From Anarhynchus alexandrinus (taxonomy: Eukaryota > Chordata > Aves > Charadriiformes > Charadriidae): a stretch of 64,000 bases of DNA. Under the pieces are notes generated by a model that had not been told where the DNA came from, did no database searches, and saw only the letters and a program-made list of their open reading frames with translations. The translations under genes and the position numbers were made by a program. The stretch is taken from assembly GCA_008711295.1 (NCBI GenBank), contig VUYV01000075.1, positions 248,001-312,000 on the forward strand. The letters run 5' to 3'. Of this stretch, positions 24,501-39,500 are shown piece after piece (the stretch's first letter is position 1; the number at the start of each line of letters is the position of its first letter).

Positions 24501-27500
24501 GGATTTTTGATTGAATATGGATTTCTGTTGAAGACCACACTAGATTTTGTTAGAACAGTATTGCCAGCACTAATTTATTCAGTATTGGTAGACTCAGGCC
24601 TACTCAAATAAGCTCTTCCTCCGAAGTAAAGTAACTGGAAATGGCAGGACCTTTTCCCTCCTATGGTCCTTCAGGACAGGCAGCAAAGCTTTCATAATTT
24701 TGGGCAGAGCAGGCTTTGATACAACCCAGAATCCATTAGGAAAGAAAACTACTCACAGGCAGAATGTTTCCTTCAGTCACATCTGACAAGAAAGTTCTGG
24801 GAGCTCATGTAATCATTATAATAAGAAGCAAAACCTAATGTAGCCGGACATACTTGATGGGCCGGCAGTCTCTGTTAAGAAGGACATGAGGAACCAAAAC
24901 CAAACGCTTTCAAAGAAGTTTCAACAGTTTTGGTCTGGGTCAAACTATAAGCTGGATAAAAGATGATCAACTCCGCATGTTTTTTGTTGGAGAATATTCA
25001 TTAAGCTATTTCACATGCACAAAGAAAGTGAACTGAGTGTCATTTTGAAGAATTTTAGTCTTTTGAGACTTCAGTGGAATTGGCTGTCTAGTCTACAGTT
25101 GAGAAAATTTAATGTCACTGATTTTTCCCTTGGGTACAGAAAGAATACTTCAGTCACATAACCCTAGGAAGAGACAAATGGAACTTCTCATGTATAAAAC
25201 CTGCTTAGAAAAAAAATCCCTAGAGACGAAAGTGGCAAGCAGCTTCAATATTACCATTATTTTACTTAATACTGAACATAATCATGTTAATATACACTCT
25301 TCATTCAAAATTCCATTTAATTAAACCCAGAGTAAGGTCAAGATTCTAACGAGGACAGTCTATAGCCAAAATCAAGTGTTTAAGCTAAGAGTCTGCTCTC
25401 CATTTAATGTTCATTAACTTATACTACACTATTACAATTCAGTGTTTCTCTTATTTATAAGAAATTGATGAACTTAATACTAATATTAGGAGCAAGTGAT
25501 GCTTAAGAAATTGAGTCTTTCTTCATAAGATTTCTGATTATGTAGAAATGAAAACTGACAGCATACTCAACTTTTCTCAAGGGAAAAATAAGCTTATACA
25601 TATTGACTAATGTTAATAATTTTGATTTTCCTACTTAGTTAAAAAAAAATAGCTTTTCCAAATAAAAATCACTTACTGTGGTAATGTACCGAGAGTGAAA
25701 TTCAGATGCTTCTTTTAAAAACGATAGGCCAGGATGACTATTCACCACATCCTACAAAAAAAGGAATAACAATATCCCAAACAGTATTCATTAGTGACTA
25801 TATAAAACAATTAGCACAGAACAGCACATCTGCTTCCTTAACCAAACCAGTTCAAATTAACTATCACAATCATTAACGAAATCCTCATTTAGAACCTGCT
25901 TCATGTAAATAACACTGCTGACTTTTTTTTTTTTTTTAAATTATCTTTTAAAGAAGCCAGATAAACAAAAGCTTTTGTGTATTTCAGATGGGATGAAGAT
26001 TTTTAACACTGCTGACCACCGTAGCTTGAATTTCTGTGCTTGGCTGATTCAGTAAAAGCCAATGTAGGTTTTATTCATTTATTAGTAAAGGTGTTAGCTG
26101 CCACTCTTTGAGAGAAGCTGTATTAGTTCTTGAATTCATACACCACTTTTCCTTTGCCTGCCAAAGGGCCTCCTTGACTTAAATAATTTCAACTGTTTTT
26201 CTAAACCATAAGGGTTCTGATACATGTGCTACTCCTGCAAGCAATTTTAAATCCATGCATCTTACTGTAGCTCTTAAAAACACCTCACCTTATTTTACAG
26301 TTAATTATTTTATATAAGGCAGTCACTAGCATCTCAGTGGACCATAGGAAGTGAGTTACACTAAATATTATCAATAAACTTTAATGAAGACCATGAAAAA
26401 GTATGTTTAGTTAAAAAAAAAAAAAATCAGGGTTTTGCCAGTCCATCATTTTGTTGTGTTTCCAGAACTAGTTTCAGTTGCAATTTACTTGTAAAAAGGG
26501 AATGAAGTCTTCTTGCACCAAGTAGTTACATCCAGGGTTCATTAGAAGATGAACAAACTTTGCAGCATCATCATAGCAGGTCTGAAGTATTCTGAAATGT
26601 AAGTATTTCCATTTAATACTCTACACAGAAAATTGCTTATAGTCCCTTGTACAGGCATCATAGTGCAAGGCCTATGAAACTGCAACCAGAACATTTAATT
26701 CAAAAGCTAATTATAAATGTCAAAGTATGCTCCAAGTGAATTTATCAAAGCAGTACTGTCTCATACATTTACACTAAAGGAGGTGGGTACTCCATGTTAT
26801 TGATTACATGAAAGGAAATTTTTCAGTTAGAACTCAAGGAGAACTAGAAAGAAGAAAAAGCATTTTGTCCAGAACTGGCATCTACAAGTTAGGGCCACGT
26901 TTTTCACTTTTCCCATAAACAGACAGTCATTTACCAAACACTTTAAAAATCTGTGAACACTGTAAATAAAAATTTATTTGTTTGTGTTAAGGTGATGATT
27001 TACTTATGTTTTCCCAGGTACAAGTTTGCTGTTAATGCCTGATTATGGGAAAGTGTTTTATTCCTCTTTATAAATTGGATCTCATTCAGAGCTTAAAATA
27101 TCACATTTCAATTAAAAAATGCAGTTCTTCTAAAAAAGTAATCTACTTACTTCCGCCACATTGCAACAAATTTATGAACTGACACATATCCTGTTCGTTC
27201 ACCTCCAGCACAATAAAACAAAGGACCTTTCCAGTAAAGAGGGCATTCACAAGCCTAGAATTAACGTATACATCAAGTTAGTTCATTGATTGCTTATCTG
27301 AGGGTTACTCCCTCATTTAGAAGTCTTTCAAAAATTAATTTTTACAAGTGTTAAAAAGAAAACATTAAAGCACAGATTTTTTCAAACTGTTTCTGAAATC
27401 AACTGCACCTTCCAAAATAATTCATTTTAAGCAACTGCTTTAGGCTAAAATCCAAAAGTGGAAGGCAAAACATAGGGCAACTTGCAGCATTCCTAACAGA

Positions 27501-30500
27501 TGAATGCAGTCACATGTCTGCTCTGTCCACACTCCAAGCAGCTGAACAGAGTCCATGCTAATAAGCTCTGCTAAAGGGCTGGATATCTTTGAGCTCAAGA
27601 CAGTACAAACAGTTACGCAACTTCTGAACTGGAGCACGTTTACATTTGTCTGTCTCAGAGGATGGCTCAACTCGCCTGCACCTTGCGTATGCATGCACAT
27701 CTTCTATCCAATTTTAAGTAGCACACCCACCTGCCCTAAGCAGGAGTATCTTGCTTCAGGATATCCAAGTTACACCTTCACAACTTCAATGCTTCGATGT
27801 ACCTACAGTGCTGCTTCTGTGTCTGCTCCAAACTCCCTCAGTCATAACAGCTAAGTACCTATCTCTCACCTAAAACTGACTATGACATGGAGTAGTCAGT
27901 CATGCTGGCATCTCTGAGAAACTCACGCGGATCTCAAATAAGACTGTGAATACTGCAAAGTGTACAAGGTCACTGGAGCAAAAGGTCAGTTACTTCTCAT
28001 GTAATAGTTTAATCAATACTTTAAAAAAATAAGAAAAAGTGAGTCTGACAAATATTGTCCTCAGTCTGAGAGGCTTTTCCCTATGCTTCAGGAGGATGCC
28101 TTTCATCACTGAGTTGTAGGTGACTGAACCCTTCCACCTTTCTTGCTGAGAGGGAAGGGTCTCTTCCACCTCTCCTCACTTCTGCATGGAAAGGACCTGT
28201 GGAAGGCAGGAATCCTATCATTCAGCTTAGCAATTAAACGCTTTTGGTGAGGCAAACAAGGAGTTTCTGAACCCTCAGTCCTGCTCTTGTGAAAAGTCTT
28301 TGTTTCTATTTTCTAGACCCTGGACTTTAAATGCAAAGTGACAGAACAGGGATGATAACCTGAGAGCCATTACCAAGACCATGACTTGCGGTGATATTTC
28401 GAGCATTGATTCAATAAATTAAACTTAAATTTCCATTTTATTATAACTAGCTTTCTGTCTGTTACACAGAAATAAATAAAAAAATATATTTGCTGCTTTC
28501 TAATTTTCACTCTGCTGTAACTCTAAATTAGTTCTTCAGTAATAACTAGAGGGCTACAATCTCAATTTACCAAACCATTGTCTTTCAGTTTCTTTACAAT
28601 GGAGGTTCATGACATTGCTGAATGAGAAAAAATAGTGTGGATGCCTGAAAACAAAACACATATTAAAAGTGCTTTTGTCTTAAGTCTGTTGGTCAATACA
28701 GAATGCAGAACAACACACAGTGTGCCCTCCAGTATTTGGTTGTTTACGCAACTAAAAAAAATACCACCAAAAACCAGTTCAAGTTTTGTTTTAATGTTTG
28801 TTTCTTTTTGTAAGCAAAATGTTGGGCTATTTGAGACACAGTTAATGCAAAGATTTCCACACATAACTGTGCTATCAACAATGTTGAATATGATGTCTTA
28901 CTGGTACTACCTTGTAGGAGATGAAAACATATAATGCCAGAAAACAAAGCACACAGAACTCATGTTTCCTTTCCAAAGGTATACAGTACTAAAAGCAGAC
29001 AGCCAGCAAGTTCTCACCTTTGCAACCTTCCCCATGTCTTCTAATGTTGCCCTCTCATTTGGAAACTCAGAGAAAGTTCTCTCAATTTTGGCAATCACAG
29101 CATCTATATTCACTTTTTCCTTAGGACATCCTCGGGGAAAATAGAAAGTTGGAATGTTTTGACTAAGTGATGGTGGCAAAGTTTCTTCCTTCTTTGTCTG
29201 AACCTAAATAGATAAATACACATTTGACAGTCAGGTACAATGAAATCACATATAATAGTTATCCTCGGATGACTTGAATCTCTTGGTATTATATGTTACA
29301 ACACACCTTCAAAAAGATTTTTGATGATAGGCTGAATAAGCTATTTAAGAAAGAGCACACTGGAAAAATTCATGAGTATTTCCAAAACCTGTCATTTAGA
29401 AAGATTTCTAGGATGTTAAAAATTTAATAAAAACAACTTCAGTCTTCAACACATCAAGTTTCAAGATTAATACACTAGACAGCTTCTTGGAGACATCTGA
29501 AATAACTCAGGTTATATTATCAGTTTCAGGAGAAAAAACTTCAACTTCTAGCTTAACAGACAGGTCATGAAGTAATTTGCTTTTGAAATATTTCTAGTTT
29601 TACAGCTTCAAACTTTTGAGATCAGCATGAAAATTTCTTTACAAACCACGAACCTGTTTAAGTTAGTTACAGTGAAGATAGTTTGATTTTTTTTTCTTGA
29701 TCCTAAAAAATGCTTGATTTTATAAAGGTAGTAAATGATTCCTGAAGAGGGATTTTCTTGGCAAACTATATACAATTATGTCATGAGAGCTTAGAAATCT
29801 GTTTCTCAAGAATTTGTGACATACTGTACTACCCCCTTCTGCCACCTCCCCCAAAAAAAAGATGACCAGTAACAAGAGAATTTATTTATTTAAATGCATA
29901 CAGTTTCAGTAAAGAAGAATTTATCTCATACTTAGTTTCCAAATCAAAGTCCAGTAAGGCAGAGGAACAAAGACAACAAGCAAAGTAACAATAGTTACGT
30001 GGCAACTCAAAGTCAGGAATTAAACATTAAGTCTTTAATCCCAAGGCCACTGTTCAAACGTAAAAACAATGGTTAATACTGTAAGGTGGCTCATCCTAGT
30101 GTTAAGTGTGTTCAAGATCCTGAATTCCATCTCTCTTTTCAAACCANCCCCAAATCCTCGCTTTACTCCTTAACACCTTTGTCAAATTGGCTGCAAAAAT
30201 ACCCAGCTTTCCTACCACAATCAAAATCCTTCCTTAAGTCAGTGAAAGAAGTAGGTGCTTACAAACAGCAGATTTTAATTTGCAGGGTTCCAACCTGGGA
30301 GCCTTCACTGGAATACTATGCACGCTAAAAAAAAAGCCTGAATTAACCTTTCTTTCCCCTCCTGTGCATTTGAGCCAGCATTCCTGTTCACAGCTGCAGA
30401 ATTACCTGAGTTACAAGTTTTATTTCATAGAGGAAAAAGTTACCTTGAATCTATAATACCTAGAGTCAATGGCTGTCATTTTCTAAGAATCCTATAAATT

Positions 30501-33500
30501 ACAACTTTTGATACCTTGTCATTAGTTTAGTGGTCCAGCTAATGAGGCATCAGCTTCAAACGTTAGGTGCGACAGGGTATCAAAAATCCCTTCTAACCAC
30601 AGACTTCCAAACTTTTGGGAAGAATAAGGATAGCAACATTTTATTCTCTGAGTAACATTACCACCAGCACTACAAATAGTGGCTACAATTGGATTAACAC
30701 CTTGTTTCATTTTAGAAACCCAGCATCAGTGCTTTAGTAGAGCCCTAGCAGTTAGCTTATGCAAAACCCAGCTAAAGCCTTGGACTGGTACCACAGAGCC
30801 AGACAGCTAGTGTGCTTTTGAGCACTGGCACTCATCTTTTACTTAACAGAATCAAACTATTCCATTTGTTCCAAACAGTAAGGTTATTTTATTTCCCTTT
30901 TTCCCCATATACAAGATCTGCCTGGATAGTCGCTCTCACATGAGCTGCTCAAAATGCCACGAAAGCGCAGGTTTTCCAGTCCTCCACACATGCTTGATGA
31001 GGTGTGTCTCACCTGAGAAAAGGGTAAGTGTCAGTAATGGACTACTAACATCCCCTGAACATTTCAGGTAACATGAGGTAAATCAGTATTTCAAAAAAAA
31101 AACCCTAGTACAGACTGACAGACAAGGCATTTTTAAAATCCATAGCTAGGAAACTTTAGAGCCTCAGATTAAAAAAAAAAAAAAAAGTTTCTTTTGAAAC
31201 AAAAGGTAGGGGCAGAGTGAAAATTACATTGGAAAAGGTCCCAAGAGAAGAAGAAAGGCTATCAACAGACTTATTTGTTCATCAGAAAATTTATATTTTC
31301 TCAGAAACTACTAATTTACTTCAGATACCTCAGAGTACGCAATAAATGATTTCCAGTAGCTCTGGTTAAATGTTCTTAAACGCATGAGGACATCTCAGTT
31401 CAGGATTTGTAGTAAGACCTATCCTAGTACGTGTAACTGCCTTGGGTGTTATTTAAGAGTTATACAATAAAGGGGTTTATGTAGTTAGCTTTCATCTTTT
31501 TGTCTGTTGTAAACATGTTCCAGACCATGACTATGAGGAAGAAGTTAAGCAACAGATTCAGAACTGAAGATAGACATATAGTAAAAAAAAATATTGATTT
31601 TTCTAAGATAAAAATGTTGTTTCATAGCATGACTTTGAATTCAGCATGCTTAGTGTAAAAACATATATAAAATTTAATCTGTAAACCAGTATATTTATTC
31701 AACCCTAAAACAAAGTACAGAATACAAACCTTTCACTGCAAGACATGAATAACTCTCCCAATACTGAAAAATGTTGCGTATTTCTACATGCTGGTTTCTC
31801 AAATTCAGTGAAAGAAGAAACTATAAAAATGCTTCATTTGCATTACAAAGTGTATGGTCACTTCCCAATCATTTCTGATAGATTTATTTGGTGCCTACAC
31901 ATAGGCACCTAGTGAGAACACCACCTAGGGCACAATCCAAAATGCCCTCGAATATTCCACGTGGTATCCAGCAGGCAGCTCAGAGCACAGCTCTGGCTCT
32001 GCATCTGGCATGCGATGTTCTGAGCACTCTAATGCTTCTGAAATGCCACTAGCAACTTGCAATTGGACAAGTGAATTGTACTGTTAATGTCAGTCAACAG
32101 ATGGATAAGAGCCTGTACCAAGAAAAAAACCAAACAACCAGGTCATCCAAAATTATCAGCTCCAACTAATGCACTATAAAGTTAGTATTACATCTCCTCT
32201 CTCTCCTCACCTTCCCAAGAAAGGCCAGGGATTCTCCTCTTCTCTCAGCCTGAATCCCATCTGACAACCGAAAGGCTCCTTGTACAACTAAGGCTGCTCT
32301 GCTGTATGGGCTCCAAAGAAGGAATGCGTAATACTAAAAGGGCTCAGAAAGCTCCACTGCTTTTATAATTTCAGCTAGTTACCTCTGTAGAAGCATATGA
32401 AATAATGGAATTTTCAGAGTTGGAAGGGACCTCTAGAGATCATTTAGTCCAACTCCCCTGCCAAAGCAGGATTGCCTAGAGCATATTACTCAGGACTGCA
32501 TCCAGGCGGGTCTTGAAAATCTCCAGAGAAGGGGACTCCACAACCTCTCTGGGCAGCCTGTGCCAGTGCTGTCACCCTAACTGTAGTTTTTCCATGTATT
32601 TGAACGGAACTTCCTATGTTCCAACTTATGCCCATTGCCCCTCATCCTGTCACTGGGAACCACTGACAAGAGTCTGGCTCCATCCTCCTTCAACCCACCC
32701 TTTAGATATTTGTAAGCAGTAACAAGGTCTCCCCTCAGCCTTCCCTTCTCCAGGCTAAAGAGTCCCAGCTCTCTCAGCCTTTCCTCATAAGGGAGATGCT
32801 CCAATCCCTCAATCATCTTAGTTGCCCTATGCTGGACTCTCTCCAGCAGTTCCCTGTCCCTCTTGAACTGGGGAGCCCACCACTGGATACAGTATTCCAG
32901 TTGTGGCCTCACCAGTGCAGAGTAGAGGGGGAGAATGACCTCCCTCGACCTACTGGCCACACTCTTCCCTATGCAGCCCAGGATTCCATTGGCCTTTTTG
33001 GTGACAACGGCACATTGCTGGCTCATGGATAATTTACTATCTACCAGGACCCCCAGATCCTTCTCCTCAGAACTACTTCCCAGCAGGTCCACCCCTAACC
33101 TATACTGGTGCCTAGCATTCTTCCTCCCCAGGTGCAGGACCTTGCACTTGCTTTTGTTGAACCTCATTAGGTTCTTCTCTGCCCAGCTCTCCAGCCTGTC
33201 CAGGTCATGCTGGATGGCAGCACGGCCCTCTGGAGTGTCAGCCACCCCTCCCAGTTTGGTATCATCAGCGAACCTGCTGAGGATATGTTGTATAGCTGAT
33301 GAAGAGAGTCAGTTCTGTTATTTCAGGGCAATTGAAATGCACTAATTGTGAGAGATTAAGCTGTTCTAAAATAAATGATAACTTTAACCAGGGAATTTTT
33401 TCATTAACAAGAACTGCTAGAATTCTGCTAACAACGACTCTTTGAATTGAAGATCTGCAGCAATAGTCCGCTATTGCTTTTACACAGCTATTTCATTTCA

Positions 33501-36500
33501 GTGGTCAATTTAATATTTAGAAAGTTGACCTACATTTTCTTATGGCTTCAAGTTAAAACCTTTAATACTGGTACCAGTAAGCTAAACTGACAAGAGACTG
33601 GTTTAGTGAGTGAAGATTTTCACTGTAACTTGCCAAGAAATAGCACAAAAAGTAACACACTTGGAGGTAAGAATAACAGCTGGATAAGCTTGTAAATAAC
33701 TCATACAAGCAGACATGTGCTGCAGCATTAGGACTGAATTCTGCATTAACCTTTGCAATGAGTATATGTAAAGTCCAGAATCTGTAATTAAACTGCAGTG
33801 GCAACTTAACAATACAAGCTTTATGTAAAAGATGGGAAGCAAGGATTCCTTGAAAATTCCTTGTTTGTAATAATGTAAGCAAACTTACATAAGATTTGTC
33901 TATAAGAGAATTCAAGAAAACCTTAAATACATAACCAGTTTTCATTCCTGACGTTTACAACCACACAGTTATCCAACGCTTATTTGCCTTGACTTTTCCA
34001 AAGGAGGAAGTGGAAGTTTATATCCCAATGGGGTTACTGTTCAAAGCAAAAATTTCCCATTCTATTTTGCAACTCTCTGAAGAGAGATAATACTCTTCCA
34101 GCTGTTGCCAGTGAATGGAAAATAAACCTGTTATTATAATTACAATATAGTAATATGTTAGTAAATAACAGAGAACATGGATACACCTCACTCTAAAGAG
34201 AGAAGTACAGTCTTCTTGCTAGATAGTCTTCTCATATCTACCAACAAATGAGTTGCACTCGGCAGTTAACTTGGTTCTAAGCAAAAATGAAGACAGCGGG
34301 GATTTTAAAATGAAGTGCCCTTTTCCCTCTCTCTCAACTGAAGGAAAGAGCTGATGGTATGATGGAGTCACTCAATGACAGGATGTATTTCTGAAATAAA
34401 AAGGAAGGGAGTGCTTGTTCCCAGATACTTTAAGACTGTATACCCAGTCAAGTCTAGACCTACATCTGCACGTAGAAATTACCACCCAGAAATACCGAAC
34501 CCCACAAAGTGATTTGATTATGTGGATTCAAATGCAAGTGAGTGAAACCTCACTTAAAAAGGACTTGCTGGAAAAGGAAACAAGGTAAATAAGTTTATGA
34601 ATGTAGGTTTTTAGACAGCTTACTGATTAAGACACAAGCTCATTGAACTGATTTGATATTTGCGTTGTGTTGACATGTCTACAGAAAAAGATAACTTCAT
34701 TCAGAAACACTGATGCTTTCTAGTATCTGACAGACACCGACATTTGTTATGCCCATTTCTCTGAAAAAGGCATTTAAAACATATTTACAGAGTTAGAGTT
34801 CAGCTCTTGCTATATTATTTGACATGAATTTCCATAGGGATGTCCACATTAGAAAAAAGTCAATGGAATACATACAACATGGTCAAGACAATAGGCCCCC
34901 AAAAAATTCTACCTCACATTTATGGCCAACTTCATGTTAAGTTTTTTTAAGAAGTGGTACACCACAATCCCAAACAAAAAATGGCATTAAATATAGAAAA
35001 TACTATAAAGAGATTTTTTTTCCTATCAAATAGGTAAAAGTTTGGTTCAAATCCTTAGTATTTTTAACTAGGGAATTCCTTTTTTAGGAATGTTGCAATA
35101 CTTTTCAAATGTGCCTTGCATAAGTTAATCTAATTCTTCAGTAGACTAGGTTCTCTATTCTTATATATCACACTTTATGCTAATGTTACCTGGGAAAAAC
35201 AAATTGCATAATAAGCTAAGAAGATTTTCTGCAGAGGTACACTATTCAGGCTTTTAAATCCTAATACCTCTGCAACCACCCACGTACAATGCTTATATAT
35301 CACCCAGCAACTAAAGCAGATATTGCATGAGGTTCCCTGATACGCAACAGAAAATGGAAGCCAACATGGAGACCCAAAGGGCAATAGGACGATAGTGATG
35401 AGACCCAAATTCTGCTTAGCATACAACTTGAAAATTCTAAGCTTATGCTGCACTATTTTTTGTTAAATGGCGAGTCTCTCCTTTATTAAATTCAGTAATT
35501 TCTTACAGAATACAAGGTGTCCTACAGTCTATCAAGTTAATTGGTAATTATGAGTGTAAGAAAATGTTATCAGTAAGTAGACTCAAAAAGGAGTACCTGA
35601 TCAGCCCTCCTGCCTCTCTGTTCTTTTTATAGCCATTAGTCCAAGTCTGACCAATAAAGTCTCAGCAATACTTCAGCTTTAACTTACTATCTATTTGATT
35701 GCACTGTGAAACTCAACATTTCCCTCTAGATAAGCAAGTGACATATCAGTAGCTTTATGGAATTTAAATCTTGAAAACACCAGGTAAAAGGTTTATGCTA
35801 CTACTGTCTAGAAAAGGGTTCAGTCTCATTTGGAAGGAAAAGACAATTTAGAAATTCTGTTCCAACACCTCAAATATTTTGGCATGTTAAAATGCCTTCA
35901 AAAATTCACTTCAGGATAGGTAAAGTAAGCTTACCACCAGAACTTCCCTCAGGAAAAGCCCAGAGACACATCTCTTCTAATACCAGCTCTTTTGACCTCG
36001 TGGTAGACATTCAGATTTCCAATTATCTAAGTTAAAGAACTGATGTTTTCTCCTTGTTCTCTGTATGCTCTTCATTAGCCTCTTTCTAGCCAAACTAAAA
36101 AGAGATTTATTACTGCAAGAGTTCACTGACCGTATCACTTCCCATTCAGCTTGATAAGATTAACAATGTTTTTTCCCTCTGTGAAAGATGATCCTTTGAC
36201 AGATTTAAAAATTTGTGGGTTTTTTTTTTCCAAGCTAGATTTCTCTAAAATCTAGCTATTGCCCTGAAAAATAGCTTGAAAACAGTAATTTAATCTGAAA
36301 GCTCAGTACTGAAGTTCCACAGCACAGCATAAGGCAAGCTACACCACAGTACACCTGTATCTTCCCCGACTCCCACATATAGAGTTTACTGACCAGTGTG
36401 CCAGTACTAGTGATAGTGAAGCAGTACAGTGACTTGCCTCAGGTCACCGAGACAGCTTAAAAGCAAAGTTAAAAAACCCCTTATTTATCCACATCCAATC

Positions 36501-39500
36501 TCACACAGATTCCACTTAGAAGCAACATGGTTCTGATGCTAACATAAGGGAAATTAAAGGAATACTGTGGCAGTATTGTTTGAAGTAAGCTTAGATCAGG
36601 CTTAAAACCATGCTAAGATCGTGATTCATCTTGCCTAACTTAGTCAGAAAGTTAAGACATATGTGAATGATCAAGCTCAGAGAGACAACCACAGCAAATG
36701 AACCTATGCTAAAAACAGGTGTCAGGGTATATATGCCCAAGTCTTTCCTCTGGCAACAAACATTTTAGTCCCAGTTGCTTCTTCCTATCCCAGACTTCAG
36801 TTTGCTGTCCTTCAGTCACTGCCTGGCAGCTGGTTTTGGCTGTGTTATAGAGACTAATTTTATCATACATGCTCCTCTTTCCACAGTAAGAGATAAACAT
36901 CATTACTTTTTAACCCTGATAGAGTTTTAGCTTACTTTTGCTGTTAGCCTTAGCTCAGTTCTCTGATCCAGTTTTGTCTGTAGTCACTTAAAATTTGTGC
37001 TACAATGAGGGGAAGGAAATACACTCTTCCATAAAGTTCTAGCCATATACAATTAGAAGGAAAAAAAAGTACTTCAAAGTACACTGTTTCTTATTTTATA
37101 CATCCTGGTCACATGAATTAACACAAGAGAGCAGGGTTTAGCAACCCTCCCAGTGTAGTTCCAGTTCGCAATTCCATGTTCACCTCCAAATTATGACCAA
37201 ACATGTTGGGAGTCTCCTGCCTGTAAGCCAGGTTGTGCGCTCATCTCAGTGTTACACAGATAGACTGTTATAATTCTCATCTTATTTATGCATGTATGCA
37301 TGCCTATTTCTTTACAAAAGTCTATGGTCATTTGGTCTTGTGATTCAATGCAAATGATAATCCTCAATGCTAAACCAACTTTACTCTAGAGACTGAGCAA
37401 TACACTGCTCCATCCCATTTTGCAGAATTAAGTGTCCTGGGTTTCTGGAATTGACATGTTCCAGCAAGTAGCAATTCCATAAGCAAATCGAAAGAGATTC
37501 AGTGAGGTTTAGAGCAGTCAGGAGTCCAGGATCCTTTTTCATGTTATAACAGTAAAAATGAAGCCTAAGAGCCCCTAAACTTGCACTACAACTTGCAGAA
37601 GGAAGGAGGAATATGCTGAAGTTCCATGGCCTAAAAATGTGTTCAATTTCTTATTTGCTATAAGCATATAAAACCAGCTTTTGTATATTTGATTTAGCTA
37701 TACGTCAAGCTTATTGTGTTCAGAAGTTCATAGTGCAGACATTGTTACTGTAACTTGAGATAAAACAAATGGTGAAACTAACTTCCCTCTTCTGCCCACT
37801 GACAACCTGAGTCAGGCAAAACCCTTCCTGGTTTGGCAACAACTAATGGCTAAACTACAAATAGAAAGCTCAGAAGAGTTAGTCGATTTCTGTTTTGTTT
37901 TTTTTTTGTTGTTTGGTTGGTTGTTTGGGGTTGTTGTTTTTTTTTTAAGTCACTCAATATCAAATTTTACTGTACCTTTAGTGCAGTAACTCACCATTAA
38001 TGTGGTCTATGTTGACAGCAAACAAACTTCAACAGCAAAATAGCAATCCTTCTAGAACATCCCTGGCTACCAAGTGCAGGGATATGAATCTACATTCATT
38101 TTACAATTTAATGTTGGAAAATTCAGCTTATTAGTGGTCTATTTTGTCACCGAAATACTGTTTGTATTGTAACCTCCGATTCTGAGGTTAAAAAAAGCTA
38201 ATTTCTGCCCTTATTTTAAGTCTCAAGACAAAGACAGCAGAGTAAGAAGTAGTTCACCTAGTTACTCTTATTTGCATGACAGCCAGGGAAAGAAGCACCC
38301 CACCAAGAATGAGTGGAATTGCTGTGGTAAGTGCCATCACTGGATAGTCTTGAAAGTCTTACTAAAGCTTAAAGAATTCTTTCACAAACTTTTGATAGTG
38401 GCACAACTATAAGTAACACTTTTCCCCTTTAATTCAACCAAGCCACATTTAAACAGGCAAAATGAGCCTCAAGAGAAAGCCACTAAATGGAATTCTGTGT
38501 TGAAGCCTCAGTATTTCAGCAGGGCACACAGACTTTATACCATCTACACAAACCTATTTGGGATAGTGTGTTAATTCTCATGTAGGAGGAGACAGTAGGT
38601 AGTGGCATCTAAGGTAGTAGTGGTAGGTAGTGGCATCTAGTAAGGCACCTAGTAGTGGCATCTAGTAAGGCTGGTTTCCCAGAGAGGTTGTTGAGTCCCC
38701 ATCCCTGGAGGTGTTCAAGGCCAGGCTGGACGTGGCCTTGGGCAACCTGGTCTAGTGGGAGGTGTCCCTGCCTACGGCAGGGGGGTTGGAACTCGATGAT
38801 CTTCAAGGTCCTTTCCAACCTAAACCATTCTATGATTCTATGATCTAGGAGAAGTTTTCACTCAAAACTATGAAATATGTTCTATACGCACCATCTTACA
38901 CATTAAAATCACATTCAACTAAAAGCATGTGTAAACAGTCATCACAGACAATCGCACATTACGTGTACACATACAAAAGTAGCATGCAATAAACAAGCAG
39001 ACACAGGAAAACTTTCAAATGGTCAAAAAACTGATTTTCACTAGTTCAGTGAAGACTGAACTGTCCATCTGAGATGCGTTAGCATCACTTTTCTGCATGA
39101 TACCTAACCATTATAGCACGCACTTGCCAATCTCCTCACTTTCAGTACTATATATGCTGCACTAACAGATCTCTTACCCAAGTTCTACAACTCTAATTTT
39201 GGAAATACAAGGATTTTCCTGATTTGCAGTTTGGTATAGCTGACCTAGACAAATAATGCAGTCCTGCTGGGAACTGGAGAATGTTATTGCAAATGCATTA
39301 TTGCTGTAGAAACACCTCCAAACATGGCTGCATAGGTTTGGGTTTTTGTACAGTCACATAGAGCTTCAGCATCAAAAGAGTTCCAGTTATGCAGTTAAAA
39401 AAGAGTTTAATGATTTTTTCAGAATTGCCCTAGAATAGGCATGGAATGAAAAAAGGAAGAGGTAGTTACCTCCCCCACGAAGCCATGAGCCCAAGAGACT

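Noticed and set aside
30147..30147. Single N in the large intron
   Set aside because: An unresolved base with no effect on any feature.
32935..33345. Plus-strand open frame of 136 codons
   Set aside because: It is the complement of the CR1 reverse transcriptase frame, not a gene.
33562..33945. Minus-strand frame of 127 codons, Leu/Tyr/Cys-rich
   Set aside because: It looks like translated AT-rich intron. It is hydrophobic by composition only.
36233..36257. Perfect 10-bp inverted repeat AGCTAGATTT with 5-base loop
   Set aside because: Arms this short are expected by chance in tens of kilobases of AT-rich DNA.
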